From Talpa occidentalis (taxonomy: Eukaryota; Chordata; Mammalia; Eulipotyphla; Talpidae): DNA of 64,000 nt. Below are positions 23,045 to 33,778 of the stretch, piece after piece. Every line of letters starts with the position of its first letter. Position 1 is the first letter of the stretch. Position numbers and translations under genes: made by a program. The stretch spans positions 94,131,591 to 94,195,590 of the forward strand of contig NW_023604295.1 of assembly GCF_014898055.3 (NCBI RefSeq). The letters run 5' to 3'. The notes beneath the pieces were generated by a model that saw only the letters and a program-made list of their open reading frames with translations, was not told where the DNA came from and made no database searches.

Positions 23045-23332
23045 TTTATTTATTTATTTATTTGTTTGTTTGTTTGTTTGTTTGTTTGTTTGTTTTTAAA
23101 GATTTATTTATTTATGCATACAAGAGGTTGGGCACAGGCCAGAGATGGGGGGGGGGTGTGTGGGAGGATCCACCAAAGACAGAGTGGGGAACAGAACAGG
23201 CAGACTGACTGAAATACAGTGCTGAGGGGAGCAGCTGGCGAGACAGGAGAGGTCTGCCACACGATGTGCTGCAGAGGCCGCGGATTTCTTCATAAGGCGG
23301 TGCTTAACTATTTGCATCACCAGGGAGGCCCC
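23045..23332 (-). mobile_element. T+ SINE with (TTTG)n-expanded tail
   Basis: Minus-strand SINE with a 15-bp TSD, TTCCTGACCATTTTA, at 23030-23044 and 23333-23347. The tail has become (TTTA)n then (TTTG)n at about 23045-23095, a microsatellite born from the A-rich tail. The body from 23096 is short of a stretch around the B box (CACACGATGTGCTGCAGAGG), a small internal deletion. Confidence 0.93.
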
Positions 23333-23439
23333 TTCCTGACCATTTTAAATACAATTTATGCTTATATGTATCTATAAACAATATATATTATATTTCTGTG
23401 CCTTAAAAAATTTACATACAGGGTATTATACTGCCCTTA

Positions 23440-23850
23440 TTTGTTTCAATTAGATTGCATTCAGTTACAAGTAACAGAAAATCCTTCTCCAACATATTAA
23501 ATAATTAAGTGCTATTTTTCTCACTTAATGAGAAGTCTAGGGAAAAGTGGTAGGTCAAGTGGCTCAGTGATGTCATCAGAGATATAGTAATCTTATAAGT
23601 CATCCTGCTGCAGTATCCCAGAGTGCGACTTGTCTCCTGCTGGTTGCAAGTTGGGTACAAATCCTCAGGATTTCATATTCCAGGAAGAACAAAGAGGGAA
23701 GACAAAGGTTAAATCCTTTCCCTTATTCATTTTTGTCTGTTTATTTGAGGAGGGAAAGACCCCCAGAGGATTCCACTACATCTCATTTGCTAGAAATAAT
23801 GGACCCCATGCTGCAAGAGAGAACAAGATATTAAATATTTTAACCTTTCA
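23440..23850. repeat. Probable ancient interspersed repeat, unnamed
   Basis: The start CATTCAGTTACAAGTAACAGAAAATCC and the following order (TAATGAGAAGTCTAGGG, TCAAGTGGCTCAGTGATGTCATC) look like a mammal-wide medium-reiteration repeat. I cannot name the family without a library search. No coding content is seen. Confidence 0.4.
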
Positions 23851-24669
23851 GTTTTCTTCATAGAGAAAGTTATTAGGAAAAAGAGGCTGTTAATGGCTCT
23901 TAGGTAACCAGTCAAAGTGTCTTCATTCTTTTCTTCCATTTGCCATTGTATTTTTACAATTTATCTAAATTCATAATTGAAGATCTAAGCCATTGATAGT
24001 AGCTGGTGTACAATATTCCATTATGAAATAAAATTTTTATTTGTGTATTTTCCTATTGATGGACCTTTCAGTTGTTGCCATTTTTTTTATGATTATAAGA
24101 AACTCTGTATCTTTGTATGTGTCTCTTTGTACTCATGAGAATTTAATATAGATAGTACATATAAACTACTTAATATATGTGATGTCTAATATATGTTAGA
24201 TTAGTATATTATATATGTATATTATATATAATCATAACTATATAGCAAATACATATAAATATATATAGTAGAATAAGATGATAGATAATTCATGTTTTCT
24301 TCTTTTCTGTTTTCATTTGGATTACAGAGTTTTCTATGTCTCTTTGTAATTGTTCCACTATGGTGGAATAATTCTTTGTAGTTACTTGTATTATTTTATA
24401 CAATTGTAGTTTAAATACAAAACTCACATAGCAAACATTACAAAATGTGAAGTAAATAACTAGCATCATCATCTAGTATAATACTAAAAATTGAAATCCT
24501 TTAATTCCTTTTATTCCCATCATTCTTGTTATTAATTGTCTAGTATTTTAGTTTCACTTCACTTTCAGCCATTCAGTTGTTATTATAATTTTTCCAAAGG
24601 AAGGTTAAAATGCATATTTACTTAAAGTTTCAGCATTTTCCATTCAGCCTTCATAAAAAATAGCTTCTA

Positions 24670-24905
24670 TTAAAATTTAAATATTGATCAATTTGAACTG
24701 GCAATTTCACTTCTACAGATATCTATCTGAAACACTTCCACAATTGTGGAAGGATGTAGATACTTCATTCATAATAATAAAGAAATGCAAGCAACCGAAA
24801 TTCACATTAGGGAATGGTCAAAGAAATCATGGTATATCCATACTCTGTAATACTATGCAGTCATTAAAAAGAATGAGGAAGTTCTATATTATACTGGCAT
24901 GATAA
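24670..24905 (+). mobile_element. Old L1 ORF2/3' fragment
   Basis: The terminal ORF2 region of an old L1 is recognised by GCAATTTCACTTCTACAGATATC, AAGCAACCGAAATTCACATTAGGG and ATACTATGCAGTCATTAAAAAGAATG. It is short and its frame is broken. Confidence 0.75.
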
Positions 24906-25440
24906 TTATCATTATTTTAATGCTGATTTTGGTTTATCTACATGTTTAATACTTTTTGTTTCATAATACTACTCTTTCCTCACTGTTCAGTTTTTTCTTT
25001 ATGAATCTTTTCCTTTCGTAGTCTCTGACTAAGGGTACATGGCTGATAAAGTATCTCACTAGTAATTTAGCAGTACATTATTAGTCTTTGCTTAGAAGTT
25101 TCTTTATTTCATCCCCACTTTTGAAAGATAGTTGTCTGGCCATAGAATTCACAGTTAACAAATATTTTCCCTAAAATCTTTACAGATATAAAAATATGTT
25201 TTGAACTTTGTTGATATTGATTTAAAATACCCTCTGTATTGTTACTCACTTTTAAAGCTGATCTGTGATTCTCTTTATTTAGTTTTCTCTTTACACATTG
25301 TAATTGTGCAGTTTTACTACAGCAAGTCTAAAAGTTTATTAATTTTACTTCACTCAGAACTTGACATGATTCTTAATTTTACACAAATTCTCTAAGAATA
25401 TTGTTTCCTCTTCATCTCTTACTTCTAAAAGTCCTTCTAT

Positions 25441-26721
25441 TTTTTTTTTATTTTTTTTTATTTTAATAATAATTTTTTTTTTTTATATTCCCCATACAAT
25501 TGCAGCCCCTGCATTCTGACCCCAATCTCTCCCCTCCCACCCCCGCCCCCTTAAAAGTGTCTCTGGTTCGTAGTTTTTTGTTGATTTTGATTTTCACTTT
25601 CTTACAGTTATTCGTTTTCCTGGTCCCTTATTTAAGTTTTCTAGATTCCTGCTATGAGTGAGACCATCCGGTATTTTTCTTTTTCTTTTTGGCTTATTTC
25701 GCTGAGCATGATCCCTTCCAGTGCCATCCATGTTGCTGCAAATTGCATGTGTTTATCTTTTTTGAATGCTGAGTAATATTCCATGGTATATATGTACCAC
25801 ATCTTCTTGATCCAGTCATCTATTTTTGGGCATTTGGGTTGTTTCCAAAGCTTAGCTATTGTAAACAGTGCTGCTATAAACATAGGGGTGCAGGTGTTCT
25901 TAGGAATTGATGTTTCTGTGTCCTTTGGGTAAATACCTAGGAGTGGAATTGCTGGATCATATGGAAGCTCTATGTTTAGTAGGTCCAGAAATCTCCACAC
26001 AGCTCTCCATAGTGGTTGGACCAGTTTGCACTCCCACCAACAGTGCAGAAGATTTCCTTTTTCTCCACACCCTCGCCAACATTTGTTGTTGCTAGTTTTT
26101 TTAATATGTGCCATTCTCACTGGTGTAAGATGGTATCTCATGGTAGTTTTGATTTGCATTTCCCTGATGACAAGTGATGTTGAACATTTTTTCATATGCC
26201 TGTTGGCCATTTTCATTTCCTCTTCAGAGAAGTTTCTTTTTAGCTCTTCTGCCCATTTTTTGACTGGATTATTTTCTTTGTTGTTGTTGAGTCTCATCAG
26301 CTCTTTGCAGATTTTTGTGATCAGTCCTTTATCATTAGTGTTGGGTGCAAAAATGTTCTCCCAGTTGGTGGGGTTTCTCTTTGTTTTTGTTATTGTCTCT
26401 TTTGCTGTGCAGAAGCTCTTTAATTTGATGTAGTCCCAGCTGTTTATCTTCGCCTTCACTATCACTGCTTTGGGTGATGTGTCTGTAAAGATGTCTTTGA
26501 TGTGCAAATCACGTAGTGTTTCGCCTATATTTCCTTCTATATATTTTATGGTTTCAGGTCTTATGTCTAGTTCTTTAATCCATTTTGAGTTGATTTTTGT
26601 GTATGGTGTGAGGTAGTGGTCAAGCTTCATTCTTTTGCATGTAGCGACCCAGTTTTCCCAGCACCATTTATTGAACAAACTTTCTTTGCTCCAATGCATA
26701 GTCTTTGCTCCTTTGTCAAAG

Positions 26722-26724
<3 letters not shown>
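25441..26724 (-). mobile_element. 5'-truncated young L1, minus strand
   Basis: Contains a T-rich tail (25441-25482), a 3' UTR with the C-rich complement of the G tract, and the last 1.08 kb of ORF2. It is nearly identical to the complete L1 over the shared part but carries the other 3' UTR variant (CATACAATTGCAGCCCC). It ends abruptly at CAAAGATT, then a TA microsatellite begins. Confidence 0.95.
25641..26724 (-). pseudogene. L1 ORF2 C-terminal remnant (open frame)
   Basis: About 360 codons equal the ORF2p C-terminal third and remain open to the natural stop. The endonuclease and reverse transcriptase are absent. The Cys-rich motif is intact ([18 protein letters not shown]). The open frame of 375 codons extends a few codons into the TA repeat, which is not L1. 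It is not expected to work alone. Confidence 0.93.

Positions 26725-26726
<2 letters not shown>

Positions 26727-26755
<29 letters not shown>
26727..26755 (+). repeat. (TA)n microsatellite
   Basis: About 14 perfect TA units at the truncated 5' edge of the L1. It may have been present at the insertion site or have grown afterwards. Confidence 0.95.
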
Positions 26756-26758
<3 letters not shown>

Positions 26759-26806
26759 TTTTTTTCAATGTATTCTATATGGATCTTAACATTTTTTTCT
26801 ATTTTT

Positions 26807-27068
26807 AAGGATTTATTAATTCATGCATACAAGAACCGGGGTACAGGCCAGATGTGCAGGAGGGTGAGAGGGTTCACCAGAGACAGTGGGGAGCACAACA
26901 GGCAGATTGACTGAAATACACTGCTGAGGGTAGCAGCGGGCAGAGATAGGAGAGGTCTGCCAGGCCATGTGGTTATCTCCCCGGCTGGCCAGGATCGAAC
27001 CCACGCTGCAGAGGCTGCAAACAGCTTCACAGCGCTGCACTCAACCCGCTGCACTACCGGGGAGGCCC
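26807..27068 (-). mobile_element. T+ SINE, minus strand
   Basis: Tail complement AAGGATTTATTAATTCATGCATACAAGAACC, B-box complement near GGATCGAACCC (26990-27001) and head ending CCGGGGAGGCCC. A candidate 10-bp TSD, TTCTATTTTT, lies at 26797-26806 and 27069-27078. Confidence 0.92.
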
Positions 27069-27480
27069 TTCTATTTTTTTTTTGGTCTCTGTTTACCTGT
27101 CTTCTGAATGATTTCCTCAAATCCCATTCTCAAAATTTCCTCTGAGCTGTGGCAAACTGAGTTTATAATTTTATTGCCTATGGTTTGTTTCCTAGATTTC
27201 AGATTTTTCTTTTTCAGATTGACCATTCATTATGTTTTACATTTATTTTTAAAATATTTCATGTAGTTTTAAATGTAGTTATTTTGGAGGGTCTCTTGGA
27301 TTGTGCTATTATTTCTATTTCCCACGGTACGAGTTCTTTTTTTAATTTATTTTTTTTTAAATTTTCTGCCTCTCACTCTTAATGGTTTCTCTTTTCATAC
27401 CATGCATGTATATCTTACCTTTTTGGAATACAAAATTGGAAAGATATTTGATTTATATTATTCTTCAAGCCAGTTAAAGA

Positions 27481-27980
27481 AAGCACACTAAATGTCTTTT
27501 ATGGATTTTTATTTTCTTAATAACACTAATCAGAACTCATTGCTTTGACTTTTCCATTTGTTTCTTACTCCTGGAAATTTCCATCTTTATTTTGAGTTCA
27601 GCCATGGTTGAAAAAATTATCATTAACATAAGTTTATATACATCAAAATACAATAAAATTCATCATTAATTCTGCTGGCTGTTAGGACACCAATTAATGA
27701 ACTTCTAAAGATACTTAACTTGCTTAATATTGCTCTCTACCCTGTCAGCACCAGGTGTCATTAGATCATTGAAAATACATAGAGGTCTACAGAGTAGATT
27801 CTGTACAACTCCTTTAATATATGCCATAGATAAGATCTGGTAATATGACTGTCTAAAGCTGAAGTTACAACCGTGTGGTTCATAGCTCAGATCTCATCTG
27901 CACATCTATTTTGTTTAGTCCACACAATGCTTAAATCTTTTATATTAGTTTCCAATATTTAAAAAATTCACATAGTGGTT
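27481..27980. other. Unique DNA, no gene seen
   Basis: AT-rich, with no recognised element or coding signal. Confidence 0.5.
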
Positions 27981-27997
27981 AAGATTTTCAGAAACTT

Positions 27998-28287
27998 GGG
28001 GCCTCCCCTGGTAGCGCAGCAGTTGAGCGCTGGGCTGCGAAGCTGCCTGCAGCCTCTGCAGTGCCTGTTGGATCCCCGGCCACCAGCAAGAGTCCCACAT
28101 GGCGCACAGACCTCTCCTGCCGCTTCCTCTGCTCCCCTCAGCAGTGTACTTCCTCAGTCTGCCTGTTCTGTTCCCCGCTCTGGCTCTGGTGAGTTCTCTC
28201 ACCCTCCCGTGCTTCTGACTGTACCCAGTGCTTATATGGATAAATAAATAAATCTTTAAAAAACAAAAAGGTTTAAAAAAAAAAAAA
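27998..28287 (+). mobile_element. T+ SINE, plus strand
   Basis: The head GGGGCCTCCCCTGGTAGCGC carries an A box with one change. The B-box area is altered (TGTTGGATCCCCGG). The tail has AATAAATAAATCTTTAAAAAA, showing the poly(A) signal and terminator. A 17-bp TSD with one mismatch (AAGATTTTCAGAAACTT) lies at 27981-27997 and 28288-28304. Confidence 0.94.
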
Positions 28288-28304
28288 AAGATTTTCAGAG
28301 ACTT

Positions 28305-29935
28305 AAAAAAAAAAAAAAAATAACAAGGAAATCCTAGTTTCCACAGTATCCCTGTGCTGCTACTGAGAGCAGTTGATTCTATAATTAGAGTTGGAGCCAC
28401 CCTCCTTTGTTTCCCCAAACATCTTGCTCTTTTACATTATAGGGATGACTTTGTAGTTACCTAGTTTGCCACTTCTGATCTAAGATAAAAAAAAAGTCAT
28501 GGACTGCGATCAAATAAGTCATCATTAAGATTCTAATACATATGTAAAGGGCTGATTAATCTGGTTAGCTGCTGAATGTTTCAGCATTTAGGCACTTCTT
28601 TAACACACTAAGGTCAGAATGCTGATCCTGCTTTCTTGATACATTCTGATGGAAGCATATATATTCTGGGGGAGTAATCTGAGGGCCGGGAAAGAAAACA
28701 TATACAATAATTTTAGTAAAACTGAAAATAATGGTTTCCAGTGTGGTTTACACAGGCAGCAAGGGAGCTTTCATTTTTGTTTCATATGGGTACTTTTGTA
28801 ACTTGTGAGGTTTAGTGGTTTCTTTGGAACAGAGGCTACAAAACTCTTATTCTTTCAACTTGTGGTCCCTTGTTGGACACTTGACAGATTCTGTGGGTAA
28901 TTAATAAGACTTGGACATGCTTCCAATTCTAAATTATTCCTTCTTTCTAGCTTTGTGAGAATTCAAAAGTATTACAGCTGAGTAGGAGTATTGTAAACTG
29001 TTATTGCATAGCTTTTTTTATTCTCTGGTAGGTTAGCAATTTATTAATATGGTCAGTACTAATGCAGAAAAATAGCTTCTGTTGTGTTGCAATCTTTTCC
29101 ATTTATACTGTGTTCCCAGATTCTCAGAAGCACATTAATTATTTTTGATTTGTACTTCTACTTTCACTCTACTCTTCATTTTATCCATACTAAACTTTGC
29201 ACCTTATCCCACACAGTTTTTATTTCCCTAAGACTTAATGCCATGCCTGCTTCTGTATCAGACCCAGTTCTGGTGGCCATCTTATTCTCTCTTATGAACA
29301 CTACAATCTTGCTTCAGTTGCTCTGTGAAGAGCATGGATGTCCTCTGGTTTATAGTTGGTTGTATACTTAACCCCAATTTCTTGTCTTACTATCATTGTA
29401 TTTCTAGGGCATAGCACTCTGCTTGGTACCTACTGGGCACTCAAAAACTCGTGGTTTCTTGAATTAAGCTTAATTACTTACACAAAAGACTAGAGTCCTC
29501 TTACAGGCTAGGAATATTTATTTTCCAAAAGAATAAATAAAAGTAAAAGATGATATGGATGGCATCTCTTAAAAGAAACAAGATAATGGCTATCTAACAC
29601 TAATTAGATCCTTAATTTAGCTTAAATTCTCCCAACATCAAAGTGGAAAGGGACATGTGTCAGTTTACATGGTTCTCCAAGTGATTAAAGAAAACACAAA
29701 TCTGCCAGTATTTTGTTATTGAACTCTATGAGAAATAAAGCATTAATTGACATAATAGAAATGTCCTTGATTATAGCCTTCAGAAAATCATAGAAATATT
29801 TTTCACACAGATCTTCTAAAACCACCCTCTCAAAAGCTAGAAGGAAAGCAATAATCTAATTTAATAAAGTATTGACTATCAACCATCCTTTAAAGTTGTT
29901 TGCTGATAATATGCTGTGGAACAAAATTAGAACTT
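28305..29935. other. Unique DNA with L2-like relic
   Basis: About 29395-29465 resembles an L2 3' end (GGCATAGCACTCTGCTTGG, then ACTGGGCACTCAAAAACTC). The remainder shows no gene or young element. Confidence 0.5.
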
Positions 29936-29939
29936 AAGT

Positions 29940-30420
29940 AACTATTGGTTATCCATTGCTGTATAACTAATTATCCCAAATTTTTGCTACCTAGCATGGT
30001 GGATATTTATCTCATAGTTTCTGAGCATCCATTTAGGTTGGATAGTCTGGTTTGCAGTCTCTCATAAGGTTGTAGTCAAGCTGTTGGTCAGGGCTACTGT
30101 CTCTGAAGCAAAAGTTCCACATGGTTATTCACAGGAAATTTCAGTTTCCTACCCCACAGAGACCTCTTTAGGGCTGGGCATGACTTCACTTGTGTTGGGA
30201 AGACAAATTCAAGAAAAAGAGCATGATATAATGCATGTAAGAACAACCAAGATGGAAGCCATAGTAACTTTCAATCTAATCTCAGAAGTGACATATCATC
30301 ATTTCTGCCTTTTCTCTTGGTCACACACTAATACTGGTACAATGTGAGAGGAAGCTATGTAAAGGTGAGGCTATCAAGTGTTGGGGAGCCTTAGGGGCCA
30401 TCTCAAAGGCTGCTCCCACA
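29940..30420 (+). repeat. Ancient mammal-wide repeat, family not named
   Basis: The order TTATCCATTGCTGTATAACTAATTATCCC, TCTCATAGTTTCTGAGCATCC, GGCTACTGTCTCTGAAGC, AAGATGGAAGCC, TCTAATCTCAGAAGTGACATATCATC and GGGGCCATCTCAAAGGCTGC matches a common ancient mammalian interspersed repeat that I recognise by pattern but cannot name safely. It is non-coding. Confidence 0.55.
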
Positions 30421-30481
30421 GCAACCTGAAGAATATTTGTTCTCAGATATTTTCAATTGCCTTGAATGTTAAAAGTGAACA

Positions 30482-30525
30482 CCTTTTAGTATTGCAAGAA
30501 GACCATTCAGAGTTGACTTCTATAA
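30482..30525 (+). repeat. Short repeat copy paralogous to the LTR-element target site
   Basis: A 35-bp core (within GCAAGAAGACCATTCAGAGTTGACTTC...) matches the flanks of the LTR element at 36.5-38.6 kb, once that element and one TSD copy are removed, with about five mismatches. It therefore behaves like an unoccupied paralogous copy of that target. Its family is unknown. Confidence 0.65.
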
Positions 30526-30644
30526 TTGGAAATCAGTATTTCTGCTATTGATTAATGAAGAGATGTATATAGTTCCAGTCTCTGGAGGCAAATATACTTA
30601 GCATGGTATGAAAATGTACTGACCTAGTTTATAGTTGCTTATTC

Positions 30645-30908
30645 ATTTTGATTTTTTTCTTTATTATAATTAGTCTTTTTCCCGGTCCCTTATTTAGGTT
30701 TTCTAAATTCCTGCTATAAACCAGAGGCACATATGGGGGACTAGAGGAGGAGAGGAGGGATTAGGGTCAAAATAAGGGGGGCGGAACTGTATGGGGAATA
30801 TAACCAAAAATGAAAATGCATATATTGTGCAAAATGAAAAATGATGTAAGAATTGTATAAAATAAAATATATCAATAAAAATTGGAATTAAAAAAAGAAA
30901 AAGTACAA
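30645..30908 (+). mobile_element. Second 5'-inverted L1 insertion, older
   Basis: Positions of about 30645-30717 are the reverse complement of the L1 ORF2-stop/3' UTR junction (CCGGTCCCTTATTTAGG, TTCTAAATTCCTGCTAT). From about 30718 the downstream 3' UTR runs forward (AAACCAGAGGCAC, AGAGGAGGAGAGG) to an A-rich tail. Imperfect TSDs lie at 30622-30644 and 30909-30931 (ACCTAGTTTATA against ACCTAATTTATA). Divergence and the decayed TSD show it is older than the copy at 5.9 kb. Confidence 0.82.
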
Positions 30909-30931
30909 ACCTAATTTATATACTTCTTTCC

Positions 30932-31590
30932 CACCTTGTCAGTGAGAGAGTCAGTTTCCTCAAAAGAAATCTGAATGTGTTCAAGGTCATAAAAGAGCTG
31001 CACGGAGATTTCTGCACATAGAATATGAGAGAAACTCCTGGTATTAGAAGTTTTAAGTTCATAGGTGGTCACAGGCATTCTCAATCACAGGTCTTGGAAA
31101 TGACATTTAAAATTAATGGATTTTCATAGAACTACAATATATATGGTCATCAAGGAGGGAGCTGAAACTCAAAGAAGGGCCACTATTTTCTAATATTAAA
31201 GGGACTCCTTTGGAGAAAGCCAGGTTCTGTTATCACTCCTATTGCACATTAAGTAATTATGATTAAATAACTTATTCAGTATCACAAATGTAAGTACCAG
31301 AAATCATATATTCAAACAGGGGAAACAAAATAGACACTTTCATTTTTTTTTAAGTATATAACTTAAGTTTGCTTAACTGAAAAATGTGAAATGAGTAGGA
31401 ATCAGGACATGAGACTTACTTAATAAACCCCACTGGACACATTCTCTGCTGGAATAGGTTGGCATTCTGCATGATAATTGCGTTAGCGCATTGTGAGTAT
31501 GATTCCCAGAGAACCCACTACTATTCATTATGTCCCCATGTCCTTTTCCCACACCCTCCCCCATAAATACAGAGTCCCCAGGATGTTTAT
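30932..31590. other. Unique DNA, no gene seen
   Basis: No element or coding region recognised. Confidence 0.5.
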
Positions 31591-32212
31591 TAATGTCTAC
31601 TACATTTGAAAGTGTTTTGTGTCATCAAATTGCATGATATGTAAATTGACAATATTTGCTTTTATCATTCTGACTGATTTTACTGCACATAATTCTAGCA
31701 AATTTCCCCCATTTTGTGATAATGGCTGCATTTCATTCTTTTTTATGGGTATATAATACTCCATCTTGTGGATGTAGTATATCTTCTTGATCCAATCACC
31801 TGTCAATAAACATTTAGGCTGTTTCCATGTACTAGCTATTATAAATGATACTACTGTGAACACTGTGGAACATATGGGGGGGGGTTGTTGATGATTTCAT
31901 ATTCTGTGGACATATGACCAAAAGAACAATTACTGGATCATACAGTATTTCCATTTTTAGTTTTCTAAAGTAAATCCAGATTACTTTCTAGAATGTCTTC
32001 ACCAGTTCATATTCTCATCAACAATGTAAAAAGGTTCTTTTATTTTTACATTCTTTCCAACACTTTTGGGGGGGGTTTAAAATACGTGTCATTTTCAAGG
32101 GTGTGAGATGGCTATATCATTGTAGTTTTAGCAAAGAATTTTTTTTTTTCATATGTTTTTGACCTTCCGGATAAAGGTGAATTATCTGTACATATCTACT
32201 GCCCATTTATTT

Positions 32213-32482
32213 TTATTTTTCTAAAGATATATTTATTTATGCATACAAGAACTGGGGTATAGGCCAGAGGTGTGGGGGTTGAGAGGATTCACCAGAGGCA
32301 GAATGGGAAACAGAACAGGTGGATTGACTGAAATACTGCTGAGGGGAGCAGCAGGCGAGACAGGAGAGGTCTGCTGCACCATGTGGGTTGCTTCATGGCT
32401 GGTGGGGTTCGAACCAGCAATGCAGGGATAACAGACAGCTTCACAGCTCTGCGGTCAACTGCCTGCACCACAAAGGAGGCCC
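32213..32482 (-). mobile_element. T+ SINE inside old L1
   Basis: Minus-strand copy with TSD ATCTACTGCCCATTTATTT at 32194-32212, and the same with two changes at 32483-32501. Removing it rejoins the L1. The B box has decayed (GGGTTCGAACC is still visible on the reverse). Confidence 0.94.
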
Positions 32483-33423
32483 ATCTGCTGTCCATTTATT
32501 TGGGTTATTTGATTTTTTTATTGTTGCTTTTATGAAGTTTTCATATCTTGGATATTTAGTCTTTATCAGTTACATATTGTTTGGACAGTTTCTCCCAATC
32601 AGTAGGGTATTTATTTAATCATCTTGTGTTTTCTTTTGCCTTATAACTTCTTTTGCCTTATAAATTGTTTATTTTTAATTTCTTGGCCATAGGGGTTGAG
32701 TCACCAAAAATATCTTTATTTTTTTACATCATGGAACATATAGCCAATGTTTTCTTTTATGTATACAATTGTTGCATATCTAAATATTTAATCTGCTAGG
32801 AGTTTATTTTTGTGAATGGTGTTAATGGGTAACCCAACTTCATTCTTTTATGTGTGGATTTTCAGTTCCTCCAGCACCATTAATTAATGTGTTTATCTTT
32901 TCCCTACTTTGTAGTCATTGAAACTTTCTCATAGATGATACCTATGTAGGCTTTTGATTTGGTTCCATTGGCCCAGGTATCTATTTTTATGCCAATGATA
33001 TTATTTTTAATACTGTTGTTTCATAATAAAGTTTGAAATAAACAATGTTTGAAATCAGGTAACATGGTATCTCCATTTTTTTCTTTTTTTCTTAGGGGTT
33101 GCTGTTGCAATTTAAGGCCTTTGGGGTTACATTTAAATTTTAATAACTTCTGTCCCATTTCTTTGGAAAGTATTTATGGTGTTTAGATGGGGATTGTGTT
33201 TGTATATTTGTATACATTTGTATGTCATTTTAGACAGCTTGATTATATTGTTTCCTCCATACAGGGATATAGGGTTTGCTTCCTTCGCCTTATATCACTA
33301 TCTAAGTCCTTTGATCACCTTGAGGTTCTCATTGAAAAAGTCTCTTACTTCCTTTGTTAGGTTAATTCCAAGGTATTTAATTTGTTTTGAAGCAGTTATA
33401 GAGTTATTTTCCTACTTTCTTTT

Positions 33424-33700
33424 TTTTTTTTAAAGCTTTGTTTATTTATAAAAGAACCGGGGTACAGGCCAGATGCACAGGAGGGTGAGAGGATTCACCA
33501 GAGCCAGAGCGGGGAACAGAACAGGCAGACTGATGAAATACACTGCTGAGGGGAGCAGTGGGCGAGACTGCTGTGAGGGAGGAGAGGTCTGCTGTGCCAT
33601 GTGGGATTCTCGCCAGCTGGCCGGGATAGAACTGGCACTGCAGAGGCTGCGGACAGCTCACAGCGCTGCTCTCAACCACCTGAGCCACCAGCAGAGGCTC
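33424..33700 (-). mobile_element. T+ SINE inside old L1
   Basis: Minus-strand copy with a 19-bp TSD, TATTTTCCTACTTTCTTTT at 33405-33423 and one mismatch at 33701-33719. A short extra GAGACTGCTGTGAGGG stretch occurs in the body. It belongs to the CpG-richer subfamily. Confidence 0.94.
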
Positions 33701-33740
33701 TATTTTCTTACTTTCTTTTGCTTCTTCATTATTTGTAAAT

Positions 33741-33778
33741 TATATATATATATATACACACATACACACACACACACA
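33741..33778 (+). repeat. (TA)n(CA)n microsatellite
   Basis: A compound TA then CA dinucleotide run. It is ordinary and probably length-variable. Confidence 0.93.

Larger units (their letters stand above)
25040..27480 (-). mobile_element. Probable ancient L1/HAL1-type ORF1 region, host of later insertions
   Basis: Sequence on both sides of the young L1 and SINE (about 25040-25432 and 27079-27480) has reversed ORF1-region phrases such as GGCCATAGAATTCACAG, TTTCCTCTTCATCTC, GGTCTCTG and TTCTGAATGATTTCCTCAAAT. It is very diverged. The younger elements at 25441-27068 sit inside it. Confidence 0.5.
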
